Positions 8,607 to 16,721 of a stretch of 64,000 bases of DNA are shown here, piece after piece. Numbering within the stretch: position 1 is the stretch's first letter; each line of letters opens with the position of its first letter. Source of the DNA: Blastomonas fulva (GTDB lineage Bacteria > Pseudomonadota > Alphaproteobacteria > Sphingomonadales > Sphingomonadaceae). The stretch lies in contig NZ_CP020083.1 in assembly GCF_003431825.1 (NCBI RefSeq), positions 1,175,001 through 1,239,000 on the forward strand, written 5' to 3'. The notes under the pieces are model-generated. The model was not told where the DNA came from, ran no database searches, and worked only from the letters and a program-made list of their open reading frames with translations. Both the position numbers and the translations under genes were made by a program.

Positions 8607-9975
8607 GGGCGAGCTCCCGCGCATCGGCGATGGCACCCGCGATCGCGCTGGCGGCGACGGTTTCGGGGCTGGCGATGTGGGTTTTCACGCGCAGCCCCTG
8701 GCGGCTCTCGAAATTGCGGTTGGTCGAGGAGATCACGCGCGATCCTTCGGCAAAGCTCTCGCCACCAGCAAAGAAGCACATCGAACAGCCGCTCATCCGC
8801 CATTCGAAGCCTGCGTCCACAAATACCCGGTCGAGCCCCTCGGCCTCGGCGGCGCGGCGGACCGCGCTCGAACCGGGCACGCAGATCGCGCGGATGCCGG
8901 GGGCGACATGGCGGCCCTTGAGCAAGGCAGCGGCGCGGCGCAGATCGGAAAGCCGGGCATTGGTGCAACTGCCGATGAACGCGGCATCGATTGGTGTGCC
9001 GATCAGCGGCGCCCCGGCGGCGAGCGCCATGTAGTCGAGCATTGCTTGTCCGGCGTCGGCCGGCACATTGCCGCTGACCGCAACGCTCGCCTGCGGGCTG
9101 GTGCCCCAGCTGACCATCGGTGGGATCGAACCGGCGTCGATCGTGATCTCGGCATCGAACGCGGCATCATCGGCGCTGCGCAGCGTCTGCCATTGCGCCA
9201 ATGCCGCATCCCAATCCGCACCCTGCGGCGCATAACGGCGGCCCTTCAACCACGCGAAGGTGACGCTGTCGGGCGCGATCAGCCCGGCAAAGGCCGAGAA
9301 CTCGGTCGCCATGTTGCACAATGTCATCCGCGCTTCCATGTCGAGCGCGGTGACCGCAGGCCCGGCAAATTCGACGACATGCCCCGCCCCGCCGCCTGCG
9401 CCATAAGCCGCGATAAGTGACAGCATCATGTCCTTTGCGGTGACCCCGGGCGCCGGCGTCCCGGTGAACGTCACGCGCATCGCCCTGGGGCGGGTCAGCC
9501 GCAGGGTGCCGGTCGCCATCGCATGCTCGGCCTCGGACGATCCGATCCCCCAAGCCAGCGCCCCCAGCGCGCCCTGCGTGCAGGTGTGGCTGTCGGGCGC
9601 GATCAGCGTGAGGCCGGGGAGCACGATGCCAAGCTCTGGGCTGACCACGTGCATGATTCCCTGGTCGGGATCGCCCACATCGAACAGCCTGATTCCCGCT
9701 GCCCGCGCTGCCGCGCGCGTTTCGGTGATGAACGCCTGACCGCCGGGCATCAGCGTGCGGTCGGTGCGCCCGGGAAGCGTATCGACGATATGGTCCATCA
9801 GCGCGAACACGCGGCCCGGATCGGCAACAGTCCGCCCGGCATCGCGCAAGGCATTAAGCGCCGCTGCGCCGGTGCGCTCGTGCAGCAGCACCCGGTCGAT
9901 CGCGACGAGCGCCGCGCCGCCCGGCAGGCATGCCACGACGTGCGCGTCCCAGATGCGGTCGAACAGGGTGGTCAT
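8599..9975 (-). CDS. aconitase-family hydratase, large (LeuC-like) subunit
   Basis: A 458-residue subunit that holds the [4Fe-4S] cluster of a homologue of 3-isopropylmalate dehydratase. The cluster cysteines are in FIGSCTNAR and SGCSMCFF, and the conserved block IAPDSHTCTQGALGALAWGIG is present. The catalytic arginine region near the C-terminus (STNRNFESRQG) is intact. Length is close to bacterial LeuC (about 465). It is the first gene of the tight group LeuC-LeuD-HMGL-CaiB-VOC, and is separated from the preceding DUF gene by a palindromic repeat of about 180 bp. Substrate class is inferred from context only. Confidence 0.85.
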   Translation of the reverse strand: MTTLFDRIWDAHVVACLPGGAALVAIDRVLLHERTGAAALNALRDAGRTVADPGRVFALMDHIVDTLPGRTDRTLMPGGQAFITETRAAARAAGIRLFDVGDPDQGIMHVVSPELGIVLPGLTLIAPDSHTCTQGALGALAWGIGSSEAEHAMATGTLRLTRPRAMRVTFTGTPAPGVTAKDMMLSLIAAYGAGGGAGHVVEFAGPAVTALDMEARMTLCNMATEFSAFAGLIAPDSVTFAWLKGRRYAPQGADWDAALAQWQTLRSADDAAFDAEITIDAGSIPPMVSWGTSPQASVAVSGNVPADAGQAMLDYMALAAGAPLIGTPIDAAFIGSCTNARLSDLRRAAALLKGRHVAPGIRAICVPGSSAVRRAAEAEGLDRVFVDAGFEWRMSGCSMCFFAGGESFAEGSRVISSTNRNFESRQGLRVKTHIASPETVAASAIAGAIADARELAHG

Positions 9976-9981
9976 CGATTT

Positions 9982-10160
9982 CCCTCCCCCTTGATGGGGG
10001 AGGGTTGCGCAGACTTGGCGAGCACAGCGAGCCTAGTCGAAGCTGGGTGAGGGTGAATGCGCCGCGCCAGCGTTGCCGCGACGCCGCTCACCCTCATCCA
10101 ACTGCGCCTAGTCGGCAAAGCCGACAAGGCTGCGTATCCTTCTCCCATCGAGGGAAAAGG
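9982..10160. repeat. sphingomonad-type palindromic intergenic repeat, copy A1
   Basis: A composite repeat between the DUF gene and the LeuC-like gene. It opens with the hairpin CCCTCCCCCttgatGGGGGAGGG (9982-10004) and holds an inner pair GTGAGGGTG/CACCCTCA. It closes with TTCTCCCATCGAGGGAAAAGG. Related copies sit at 13737, 30653, 41575 and 43957. Confidence 0.7.
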
Positions 10161-10176
10161 TTTGGTCAGATGCCGC

Positions 10177-10674
10177 TCACGCACCCGCCGCCATCTCCGC
10201 TTCGACCGCGCGCCAGTCATGGCTGACGCGGGTCTCCTGGATCGCGGTGCGGGTCTCGAGCAGGCCGTTGCGGATCCAGTGCCAGGTGCGGCAACGCGAG
10301 TTGCCGTCGTCGGAGATCTGGATCATCTCGTACAGATAGAGCGAGGGGTCGCCCTGACGCTGCCAGTAGAGCATCACGGTGCGGTTGTATTCGTCGAGCC
10401 CGACCTCGGCGGCCCAGCCGACGATCAGATCATTGTCCCACCACACCCGCTTGTCGCGATAGTCTGCAGGGAATTCGCGGATTTCGGTGCGGCCGTCGGG
10501 CCAGGTGTAATGGTTGGTCTGGTGATAGGGGAAAGGCCCGTCATCGGGGAAACGGCAGAACAAGCGGCTCTGGTGCTCGTCGATCTTCTCGCCGGCGGCG
10601 TTGTAATAGGTATACACCCCGTCCCACACGCCTTCGTGGCGCGCCAGTATCGGCATGTCTTCGCGTATTCCCAT
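10177..10674 (-). CDS. small conserved protein of unknown function, paralogue of the 16251 gene
   Basis: A 165-residue soluble protein without signal or membrane segments. It starts HEGVWDGVYTYYNAAGEKID and carries blocks shared with the protein at 16251: HEGxWDGVY, HNHxxWPDGR-like, RxWWD, EMIQISDDG and TRVSHD or RRVSRD. The regular beta-strand pattern and size would suit a small beta-barrel (lipocalin or DUF3598-like), but I do not recognise the family with certainty. It lies 12 bp behind the alpha/beta hydrolase gene in the same operon. Having one copy in each of two divergent operons suggests a role tied to the pathway substrate, for example binding it. Confidence 0.6.
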   Translation of the reverse strand: MGIREDMPILARHEGVWDGVYTYYNAAGEKIDEHQSRLFCRFPDDGPFPYHQTNHYTWPDGRTEIREFPADYRDKRVWWDNDLIVGWAAEVGLDEYNRTVMLYWQRQGDPSLYLYEMIQISDDGNSRCRTWHWIRNGLLETRTAIQETRVSHDWRAVEAEMAAGA

Positions 10675-10686
10675 GATCCTTGCTCC

Positions 10687-12060
10687 TTATCGGGTGTTGA
10701 GGGCTTCGCACAATGCACGCGCCGCTGTCGCGCGCAGCAGTGCGCGGTGTTCGCGTGCCAGATAGTCCGGGGTGATGTGCACAGGGTCGAACGCGATCGC
10801 CTGGGCGGCACCGACGGCATGATGCGGCACGAAAAAGTGCCGCGCGCGCACGATCTGCCATGCGCGGATCAGGTGCGTGCCATAACGGTCGGGCGAAAGA
10901 TCGGGGAACAGCAGCGCGGGATCCCCCTTCGGCGTGTCGGGAAGCCGGATATCGCCGATGCCGAAATGCCCGGCGACCGCATCGATCACCTTTTGCCAGG
11001 GCGCCCAGAGTGTCGGCGCCGCGCCCGCCCAGCCGTCGGACAGGCCATGGCCGGGCAGATCGATCGCCAGCGCGGCCGGCGGCACAGCGGCAAGCTCTTC
11101 CCCCGGCGCATGAAGACGCAGCACGCCCGCGCCAGGGTCGCCCCGCCAGTGGATCAGGCCGCAAAAATCGCCGGTGTCGATACCGACAAAGCCCGCATCG
11201 GCGGTTTGCACGGGGGTTACCGCTGCGGCCTGCGGCAACGCACGCAGGAAATCGAGGCTGAGCGCCTGATGATCGGCTGGGGTGGCGCATTTCTGCGCCC
11301 GCCAGAGCGCAGGCATATCGCCCAGCCGGTCGATATGCGTCTGCAGCGGATCGCCGTCATAGGCGCTGATCAGCACCGGCGGCGTTGCCGCATCGGGCGG
11401 CGGAATGTCGCGGGCTGCGCGCAGCACCGCGCCATAGCCTGCGCGATAGGCATCGCCCGCATCGAGCATCTCGCGGACCGCCATATCGACTCGCGCGACA
11501 TCGGCATGCGCGCCGGGAAGCCGTGCGGCATCGCGAACATCGAACCAGGGGAAGAACCAGCTCTGCTCGAGGATCCGGTTCCACAGCCACACCAGATGCT
11601 CGCCATAGGCCGATGGCTGGAACGGCGGCAGATAGGATTGCCCGAAGACCGCCATCTCCTGCGGAGTCCAGATGGCATAGCCGCCGATGGCAAGCCCGGT
11701 GAACCGCTCGGGATAGCGCTTGAGCGCGGTCACCAGGATGATCCCGCCCGAATGGAAGCCATAAGCCGGGCACGCCGGCAGCCCCAGCGCGTCCATCAGA
11801 TCCACCAGCGCATCGGCAAAATCGTTGATGTCGGCAATGTCCGGCAGCGGGTCGGACTGGCCGAAACCCGGCGTGTCGGGCGCGATGCAGGTGAAATGGT
11901 CGGCCCAGCGCTCCATCAACGGGGCATATTCGCCGCTGTTGCGCGGGCTCTGGTGGACCATCAGCAGCGGCGGTCCACTGCCCGCCATGCGGTAATGCAC
12001 GCGACGACGCTGGCCATCGGGCAGCGGCACATCGACATAGTGGCGGGTGATCCGAGTCAT
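10687..12060 (-). CDS. alpha/beta hydrolase with a second, degenerate hydrolase-like half
   Basis: A 457-residue cytoplasmic protein. The first 280 residues are a regular alpha/beta hydrolase: oxyanion strand LLMVHQSPRNSGEY, DTPGFGQSD, and nucleophile elbow GFHSGG with Ser104. The remaining part repeats family features (AIDLPGHGLSDGW near residue 350) without an evident nucleophile elbow. Total length is far above the usual 260-300. The start codon is 5 bp from the perfect operator palindrome at 12066, so binding there would block its promoter or leader. It heads the minus-strand operon running to 5305. It could hydrolyse an ester, amide or C-C bond of the substrate; no specific reaction can be assigned. 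Confidence 0.75.
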   Translation of the reverse strand: MTRITRHYVDVPLPDGQRRRVHYRMAGSGPPLLMVHQSPRNSGEYAPLMERWADHFTCIAPDTPGFGQSDPLPDIADINDFADALVDLMDALGLPACPAYGFHSGGIILVTALKRYPERFTGLAIGGYAIWTPQEMAVFGQSYLPPFQPSAYGEHLVWLWNRILEQSWFFPWFDVRDAARLPGAHADVARVDMAVREMLDAGDAYRAGYGAVLRAARDIPPPDAATPPVLISAYDGDPLQTHIDRLGDMPALWRAQKCATPADHQALSLDFLRALPQAAAVTPVQTADAGFVGIDTGDFCGLIHWRGDPGAGVLRLHAPGEELAAVPPAALAIDLPGHGLSDGWAGAAPTLWAPWQKVIDAVAGHFGIGDIRLPDTPKGDPALLFPDLSPDRYGTHLIRAWQIVRARHFFVPHHAVGAAQAIAFDPVHITPDYLAREHRALLRATAARALCEALNTR

Positions 12061-12065
12061 GCCCT

Positions 12066-12083
12066 AATTTGTCCGGACAAATT
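12066..12083. promoter_or_regulatory. operator O1, perfect 18-bp palindrome
   Basis: AATTTGTCCGGACAAATT, fully symmetric. It lies in the 82-bp gap between the divergent alpha/beta hydrolase and isochorismatase-like genes. A TATTAT-like -10 follows about 30 bp to the right. The TGTC-N2-GACA core fits the general GntR-family operator pattern. Four similar sites exist at 27257, 28086, 31720 and 50280. Confidence 0.75.
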
Positions 12084-12142
12084 CATCTCGACAAGCCCTT
12101 TTTTGTTATTATGCTCTCGAATCGGAAATAAGTGGAGGAACC

Positions 12143-12823
12143 ATGGAGATTGTCGGCACCCGGATGATCCGCGAGGACAAGACCGCAAGGCAGTTGTTCG
12201 AAGCGGTGATGGCCAATCCGGCGCGCAACAAGTTCGGTTTTGGACAAAAGCTCGCGATCATCAATGTCGACGTGCAGCAGGCCTATACCCGGATCGACAT
12301 GTTCAAGACCGCCTACGAGACCGACCCCCGCCAGATCGAACACATCAACACCATCTCGCGACTGGCACGCGAGAAGGACATGCCGGTGATCTGGAGCCGC
12401 GTCGCCTACAAGGACGATGCCGCCGATGCAGGCGTCTGGGGCACACGCACCGACATCCCCGACAGCCTGCAGAACATCCGCTATGACAGCGAGCGCCACG
12501 CCTATGATCCGCGCTGCGAGTTCGGACCACACGACCTCCACTACACCAAGCGCATGCCCAGCGCGTTCTTCGAGACCCCGCTGGCGAGCTATCTCCAATT
12601 CCACCGCGTCGACACCGTCGTCGTCACCGGCGGCAGCACATCGGGCTGCGTCCGGGCGACCGCGGTCGATGCCTTGAGCCACGGCTATCGCACCATCGTG
12701 CCCATCGAAACCTGCGCCGACAAGCACGAGAGCTATCACTTCGCCAACCTCACCGACCTGCAGCTGAAATACGCCGATGTCGAGCCGGTGCAGACGGTGA
12801 TCGACTGGCTGGAGGCGCGGTGA
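12143..12823 (+). CDS. isochorismatase-family amidohydrolase
   Basis: A 226-residue cysteine hydrolase of the isochorismatase-like fold. The catalytic triad is visible as Asp43 (NVDVQ), Lys136 (YTKRMPSAFF) and Cys169 (GGSTSGCVRAT). The extended N-terminus and the TSGCVRAT motif match the N-carbamoylsarcosine amidohydrolase, nicotinamidase and maleamate amidase branch, so the likely reaction is hydrolysis of a carbamoyl or half-amide group. It is the first gene of the plus-strand operon behind operator O1, with GGAGG 9 bp before the ATG. It overlaps the next hydrolase by 1 bp. The cyclic-amide-type hydrolases downstream could supply its half-amide substrate. Confidence 0.85.
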   Translation: MEIVGTRMIREDKTARQLFEAVMANPARNKFGFGQKLAIINVDVQQAYTRIDMFKTAYETDPRQIEHINTISRLAREKDMPVIWSRVAYKDDAADAGVWGTRTDIPDSLQNIRYDSERHAYDPRCEFGPHDLHYTKRMPSAFFETPLASYLQFHRVDTVVVTGGSTSGCVRATAVDALSHGYRTIVPIETCADKHESYHFANLTDLQLKYADVEPVQTVIDWLEAR

Positions 12824-13716
12824 TGGAGGCGGTGCACGGCGACCCGCAACTCTACGACTTTGCCCCCTGGCGCGGGCGCCCCAAGGTCCGCTGGCCCGGC
12901 GGCAAGAGCTGCGCCGTGTGGGTCGCGCCCAACCTTGAATATTACGAGATCGACCCGCCCGCCAATCCGCACCGCAAGAGCTGGACCAAGCCGCACCCCG
13001 ATGTCGTCGGCTATGCGCACCGCGACCATGCCAACCGCGTCGGCCACTGGCGGATGGCCGAGGTGATGACGCGGCACGGCTTTCCCGGATCGGTCAGCCT
13101 GTCGGTGGCGCTATGCGATCATATTCCCGAAGTGGTCGAGGACGCCCGCCAGCGCGGGTGGGAGTTCTTCAGCCACGGCATCTACAACACCCGCTACAGC
13201 TATGGCATGGACGAGGCGCAGGAGCGCAGCATCATCGAGGACAGCATTGCGACCGTTCAACGCGCGACCGGGCAGCGCATCCGCGGCTGGCTTGCGCCCG
13301 CGCTCACCCACACCCCGCGCACGCTCGACCTGATCGCCGAATATGGCCTCGATTACACCTGCGACCTGTATCACGACGACCAGCCCACCGATGTGAAGAC
13401 TGCATCCGGGCGGCTGACCGCGATCCCCTACAGCCTTGAGGTCAACGACCATTACGGCTTCTTCATCTACAACATGAGCCCGCGCGACTATGCCGATACA
13501 CTGATCCGCCAGTTCGAGCGGCTGGCGAAGGAGGGCGAGGCGCAAGACGGCCCCGGCGGCACGGTGATGTGCATCCCGCTGCACAGCTATCTGATCGGCC
13601 AGCCGCACCGCATCGGTCCGTTCGAGGAGGTGCTGCGGCATATTGCAGCGGACGGCCGCGCGTGGATCGCGACTGCGGGCGAGATCGTCGATGCCTGGCG
13701 GGAGCAGCAGGCATGA
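12823..13716 (+). CDS. polysaccharide-deacetylase-fold hydrolase 1
   Basis: A 297-residue NodB-fold protein. Recognisable parts are the first strand VWVAPNLEYYEIDPP, the helix EVMTRHGFPGSVSLSVALCDHIPEV, and the motif FFSHGIYNTR with its His. The usual TFDDGP motif is absent, as in PuuE allantoinase and cyclic imide hydrolases. Those enzymes use this fold on cyclic amides instead of chitin. The ATG at 12823 overlaps the preceding stop as TGATG, so it is translationally coupled. With an isochorismatase-like amidase just upstream, ring opening of a cyclic amide or imide is more likely than polysaccharide deacetylation. It has no signal peptide. Confidence 0.75.
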   Translation: MEAVHGDPQLYDFAPWRGRPKVRWPGGKSCAVWVAPNLEYYEIDPPANPHRKSWTKPHPDVVGYAHRDHANRVGHWRMAEVMTRHGFPGSVSLSVALCDHIPEVVEDARQRGWEFFSHGIYNTRYSYGMDEAQERSIIEDSIATVQRATGQRIRGWLAPALTHTPRTLDLIAEYGLDYTCDLYHDDQPTDVKTASGRLTAIPYSLEVNDHYGFFIYNMSPRDYADTLIRQFERLAKEGEAQDGPGGTVMCIPLHSYLIGQPHRIGPFEEVLRHIAADGRAWIATAGEIVDAWREQQA

Positions 13717-13736
13717 GGGCTATGCTGACGCAAACA

Positions 13737-13893
13737 TTCTCTCCCTCGACGGGAGAGAATAGGCAGGCTTGGCGGCTTGCCCGCCTAGCCGGACTTAGAG
13801 AGGGTGGAGCGGTTGCACTCACCCTCTCCCGGCTGCGATTAATTCGCTTCGCTCATAAGTCTCCGCTGCCCTCTCCCGTCAAGGGAGAGGGGT
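13737..13893. repeat. sphingomonad-type palindromic intergenic repeat, copy A2
   Basis: Fills the gap between two hydrolase genes of one operon. It starts with TTCTCTCCCTCGACGGGAGA and ends with CCCTCTCCCGTCAAGGGAGA followed by GGG. The end motif is identical to the one closing copy A5 near 44100. Confidence 0.72.
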
Positions 13894-13909
13894 TTGAAGG
13901 AGCTGTCGC

Positions 13910-14833
13910 ATGACGCTCGACCCCGGCTATCTCGAATACCCCCACCGCCGCCCCGGCATGGACCATGATCTGTACCCCTACAGCAACCTGTTCACCCGCC
14001 CGCCTGTCGTCTGGCCCGAGGGCAAGATCGTCGCGATCTGGCCGGTGATCAGCCTCGAGTGGTTCCCGATGGTGCCCAGCGACACCCCGTTCCGCGCACC
14101 CGGGCATATGCAGACCGCATACCCCGACTATCGCCACTATACTGCGCGCGAATATGGCACACGGATCGGGCTGTTCCGGCTGCTCGATGCCTTCGAGGCG
14201 GTGGGGGCGAAGGTCTCGGTCGCGTGCAACGCCGCGATCGCGACGCGCTACCCCGCGATCATCGAGGCGCTGAAGCAGGGCGGGCACGAGATCGTCGCGC
14301 ATTCGACCGACATGAACGGCACGATCGCCTCGGGCCTTTCCGAGGATGACGAACGCGCGCTGATCGCCGAGTCGCTGGACACGCTCGAACAGGCGAGCGG
14401 CACGCGCCCGCGTGGCTGGCTCTCTATCGCGCGATCTCAGTCGTTCGCCACGCCCCGGCTGCTGGCAGAGGCGGGTGTAGTCTACATGTGCGACTGGGTG
14501 AACGATGAGCTGCCCTATCGGATGACCACCGAGGCGGGCGGGATCGTCAATTTGCCGCTCAACCACGAACTGTCCGACCGCCAGATCATCAATGTCCAGC
14601 AGCAGTCGGTCGACAGCTATGCGCAGCAGATGCGCGATGCCTATGGCTGGCTGGCGACCGAAGCGGCGACGCACGGCGGGCGGATGCTGCCGCTGCACCT
14701 GACGCCTTACATCATGGGGCTTTCGTACCGCATCGACGCGTTCGAGGCATTGGTGCGCTGGCTCAGCGAGCAGCCGGGCGCGTGGTTTGCCACCGGAAGC
14801 CAACTGCTCGACCACTGGAGCGCGCAAGCATGA
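13910..14833 (+). CDS. polysaccharide-deacetylase-fold hydrolase 2
   Basis: A 307-residue NodB-fold protein, distantly related to the one just upstream. It shows AIWPVISLEWFPMVPSDTPF where NodB has its metal Asp pair, the helix LFRLLDAFEAVGAKVSVACN, and GHEIVAHSTDMNG with the conserved His. The C-terminus has MLPLHLTPYIMG. It lacks a signal peptide and the classical DD motif, so it belongs with amidohydrolase-type members (PuuE or imidase) rather than peptidoglycan deacetylases. The stop overlaps the aldehyde dehydrogenase ATG by 4 bp. Two different members side by side suggest two related ring or amide bonds, or a heteromeric enzyme. Confidence 0.75.
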   Translation: MTLDPGYLEYPHRRPGMDHDLYPYSNLFTRPPVVWPEGKIVAIWPVISLEWFPMVPSDTPFRAPGHMQTAYPDYRHYTAREYGTRIGLFRLLDAFEAVGAKVSVACNAAIATRYPAIIEALKQGGHEIVAHSTDMNGTIASGLSEDDERALIAESLDTLEQASGTRPRGWLSIARSQSFATPRLLAEAGVVYMCDWVNDELPYRMTTEAGGIVNLPLNHELSDRQIINVQQQSVDSYAQQMRDAYGWLATEAATHGGRMLPLHLTPYIMGLSYRIDAFEALVRWLSEQPGAWFATGSQLLDHWSAQA

Positions 14834-16254
14834 AGGCCATCAACCCGCGCACCGGCGAGGCGGATTGCGAAATCGCGCCGCTGGATGCTTCCGCCGTGCA
14901 GGCCGAGGCAACACGGCTGCGCGCAGCACAACCGGCCTGGGCGGCGCTGGCCCCCGAAGAGCGATCGGCGATCCTGCATCTTTGGGCCGAGGCGGTGGTG
15001 GCGCACCGCCAACCTTTGCTCGAAGCGCTGACGCTCGACACCGGGCGGCGGCGGATTTCGGAGATCGAGGTCGATGGCCTTCCCGGCACGATCCGCCGAT
15101 GGGCTGACCTCGCGCCCCGCCTGATCGCGCAGCACAGCCGCGACAACCAGCCCAGCGCGCACCCCACCGTGCGCAACAGCACGCGGCTCGTCCCCTATCC
15201 GCTGTTCGGGGCGATCGCGCCGTGGAATTTCCCGATCGTGCTCTCCACCATCGATGCGATCCCCGCGCTCGCCGCCGGGTGCGCGGCGCTGGTGAAACCG
15301 TCCGAGGTCACCCCGCGCTTCATCGCGCCGCTGATGGAAACGGTCGCCAAGGTGCCCGAACTCGCCGCAGTGCTGAGCTTCATCGAGGGCGATGCCACCA
15401 CCGGTCAGGCTTTGGTCGATGCGGTCGATTATGTCTGCTTCACCGGATCGGTCGCAACCGGCCGCAAGGTGGCAGAGGCGGCAGCGCGCGCCTTCATCCC
15501 CGCCAATCTGGAACTGGGCGGCAAGGATCCGATGATCGTTCTCGCCAGCGCCGATCCGGTGCAGGCGGCCAACCTCGCCCTGCGCGCCAGCATCGTCGCG
15601 ACCGGACAGGCGTGCCAGTCGATCGAGCGGATCTATGTCGCACGCACCATCTACCAGCCGTTCCTCGATGCACTGGTCGAGGCGGCACAGAAGGTGCGGC
15701 TCAATTATCCCGATATCGCGATGGGCGACATTGGCCCGTTCATCTTCGGTCCTCAGGGGGCGAAGGTGCAGGCGCAGATCGACGAGGCGGTGGCGATGGG
15801 GGCGAAGGTGCTCACCGGTGGCAGCGTCGAGACCCTGGGCGGCGGCCAGTATCTGAGGCCCACAGTCATCGCCGATGCGGCCGCGGACATGGGCGTCGTG
15901 CGCGACGAGACCTTCGGCCCGGTGCTGCCCGTGATCGCGTTCGATGACGTCGAGGATGCGATTCAACAGGCCAATGACAGCGTCTACGGCCTGTCCGCCG
16001 CTGTTATCGCTGCCACCGCCGAGGAGGCGGAAAGCGTCGCCGTGCGGCTGGAAGCGGGCGCGGTGTCGATCAACGACGGATCGATGACATCGATGGTCTG
16101 GGATGCGGAGAACAGCTCGTTCAAGCTTTCCGGGATGGGTCCTTCGCGCATGGGGGAGAGCGGGCTGCTGCGCTTCTTCCGGCTACAGGCGCTGATCCGC
16201 CAGACCGGCGCGCCGCTGCCGCTCGCCGCTTATGCAGAGGACGCCCCGCGATGA
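14830..16254 (+). CDS. NAD(P)-dependent aldehyde dehydrogenase
   Basis: A 474-residue enzyme oxidising an aldehyde to the acid. Key residues are all present: Asn133 in PWNF, Glu228 in NLELGGKDP, and the nucleophile Cys262 in ATGQACQSIERI. The start ATGAAGGCC overlaps the previous stop; the longer in-frame extension is not homologous. Length is typical of the succinate-semialdehyde/benzaldehyde group. In this operon it probably handles an aldehyde released after hydrolysis of the substrate. Its 3' end overlaps the small DUF gene by 4 bp. Confidence 0.88.
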   Translation: MKAINPRTGEADCEIAPLDASAVQAEATRLRAAQPAWAALAPEERSAILHLWAEAVVAHRQPLLEALTLDTGRRRISEIEVDGLPGTIRRWADLAPRLIAQHSRDNQPSAHPTVRNSTRLVPYPLFGAIAPWNFPIVLSTIDAIPALAAGCAALVKPSEVTPRFIAPLMETVAKVPELAAVLSFIEGDATTGQALVDAVDYVCFTGSVATGRKVAEAAARAFIPANLELGGKDPMIVLASADPVQAANLALRASIVATGQACQSIERIYVARTIYQPFLDALVEAAQKVRLNYPDIAMGDIGPFIFGPQGAKVQAQIDEAVAMGAKVLTGGSVETLGGGQYLRPTVIADAAADMGVVRDETFGPVLPVIAFDDVEDAIQQANDSVYGLSAAVIAATAEEAESVAVRLEAGAVSINDGSMTSMVWDAENSSFKLSGMGPSRMGESGLLRFFRLQALIRQTGAPLPLAAYAEDAPR

Positions 16255-16721
16255 GAGATACGCTCGCCAAGGCCATGCCCGCCCTGTTCGCGCACGAAGG
16301 GCTGTGGGACGGGGTGTACCGCCATCTCGATGCCGATAGCCAGTTGATCGACCAGCACCGCATGCGCACCCGCTGCGAATTTCCCGCAAGTGGCGAGTTC
16401 GCTTATGTCCAGCACAACCACCTGATCTGGCCCGACGGCCGCGAGAACCGGCTGAGCTTCGGCGGCATCTTGCGCGATGGCAGATTGTGGTGGGACACCG
16501 ACCGCTTCCATGGCCATGGCTGGGAAACGCTCGACAACGTGCTGATGCTGACGCTGCACCGCAAGGACGAACCCGGCATGCGCTTCACCGAGATGATCCA
16601 GATTTCCGATGATGGCGAATCGCGCGCGCGCACCTGGCAATGGTTTCGCGATGGCACGCCGTTCAGGCGGACCTTGTGTGACGAACGGCGCGTTTCGCGC
16701 GATCCGGAGGCTGTTCTATGA
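16251..16721 (+). CDS. small conserved protein of unknown function, paralogue of the 10177 gene
   Basis: A 156-residue soluble protein. It shares with the 10177 product an N-terminal HEGLWDGVYRHLDAD block, HNHLIWPDGRENR, RLWWDTDRF, FTEMIQISDDGESRARTW and the C-terminal DERRVSRD. Conserved Trp, His and Asp residues suggest a ligand-binding beta-barrel, but no function is known to me. It overlaps the aldehyde dehydrogenase stop by 4 bp and the DUF1330 gene by 4 bp, so it is firmly part of the plus-strand operon. Confidence 0.6.
   Translation: MRDTLAKAMPALFAHEGLWDGVYRHLDADSQLIDQHRMRTRCEFPASGEFAYVQHNHLIWPDGRENRLSFGGILRDGRLWWDTDRFHGHGWETLDNVLMLTLHRKDEPGMRFTEMIQISDDGESRARTWQWFRDGTPFRRTLCDERRVSRDPEAVL

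Noticed and set aside
7998..9975. Leucine biosynthesis leuCD
   Set aside because: No leuA or leuB nearby, and the pair is embedded in an operon with a CoA transferase and lyase. A biosynthetic role cannot be fully excluded without the rest of the genome.
9982..10160. CRISPR array or tandem repeat
   Set aside because: The repeats are palindromic, not regularly spaced with unique spacers, and there are no cas genes in the window.
10057..12486. An 809-codon open frame on the plus strand
   Set aside because: It runs antisense to two well-supported minus-strand genes and across the operator and the start of the isochorismatase gene. Composition (Arg, Gln, Gly rich) is that of a GC-rich shadow frame.
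12823..13716. Peptidoglycan or chitin deacetylase
   Set aside because: No signal peptide, no DD motif, and located in a cytoplasmic catabolic operon.
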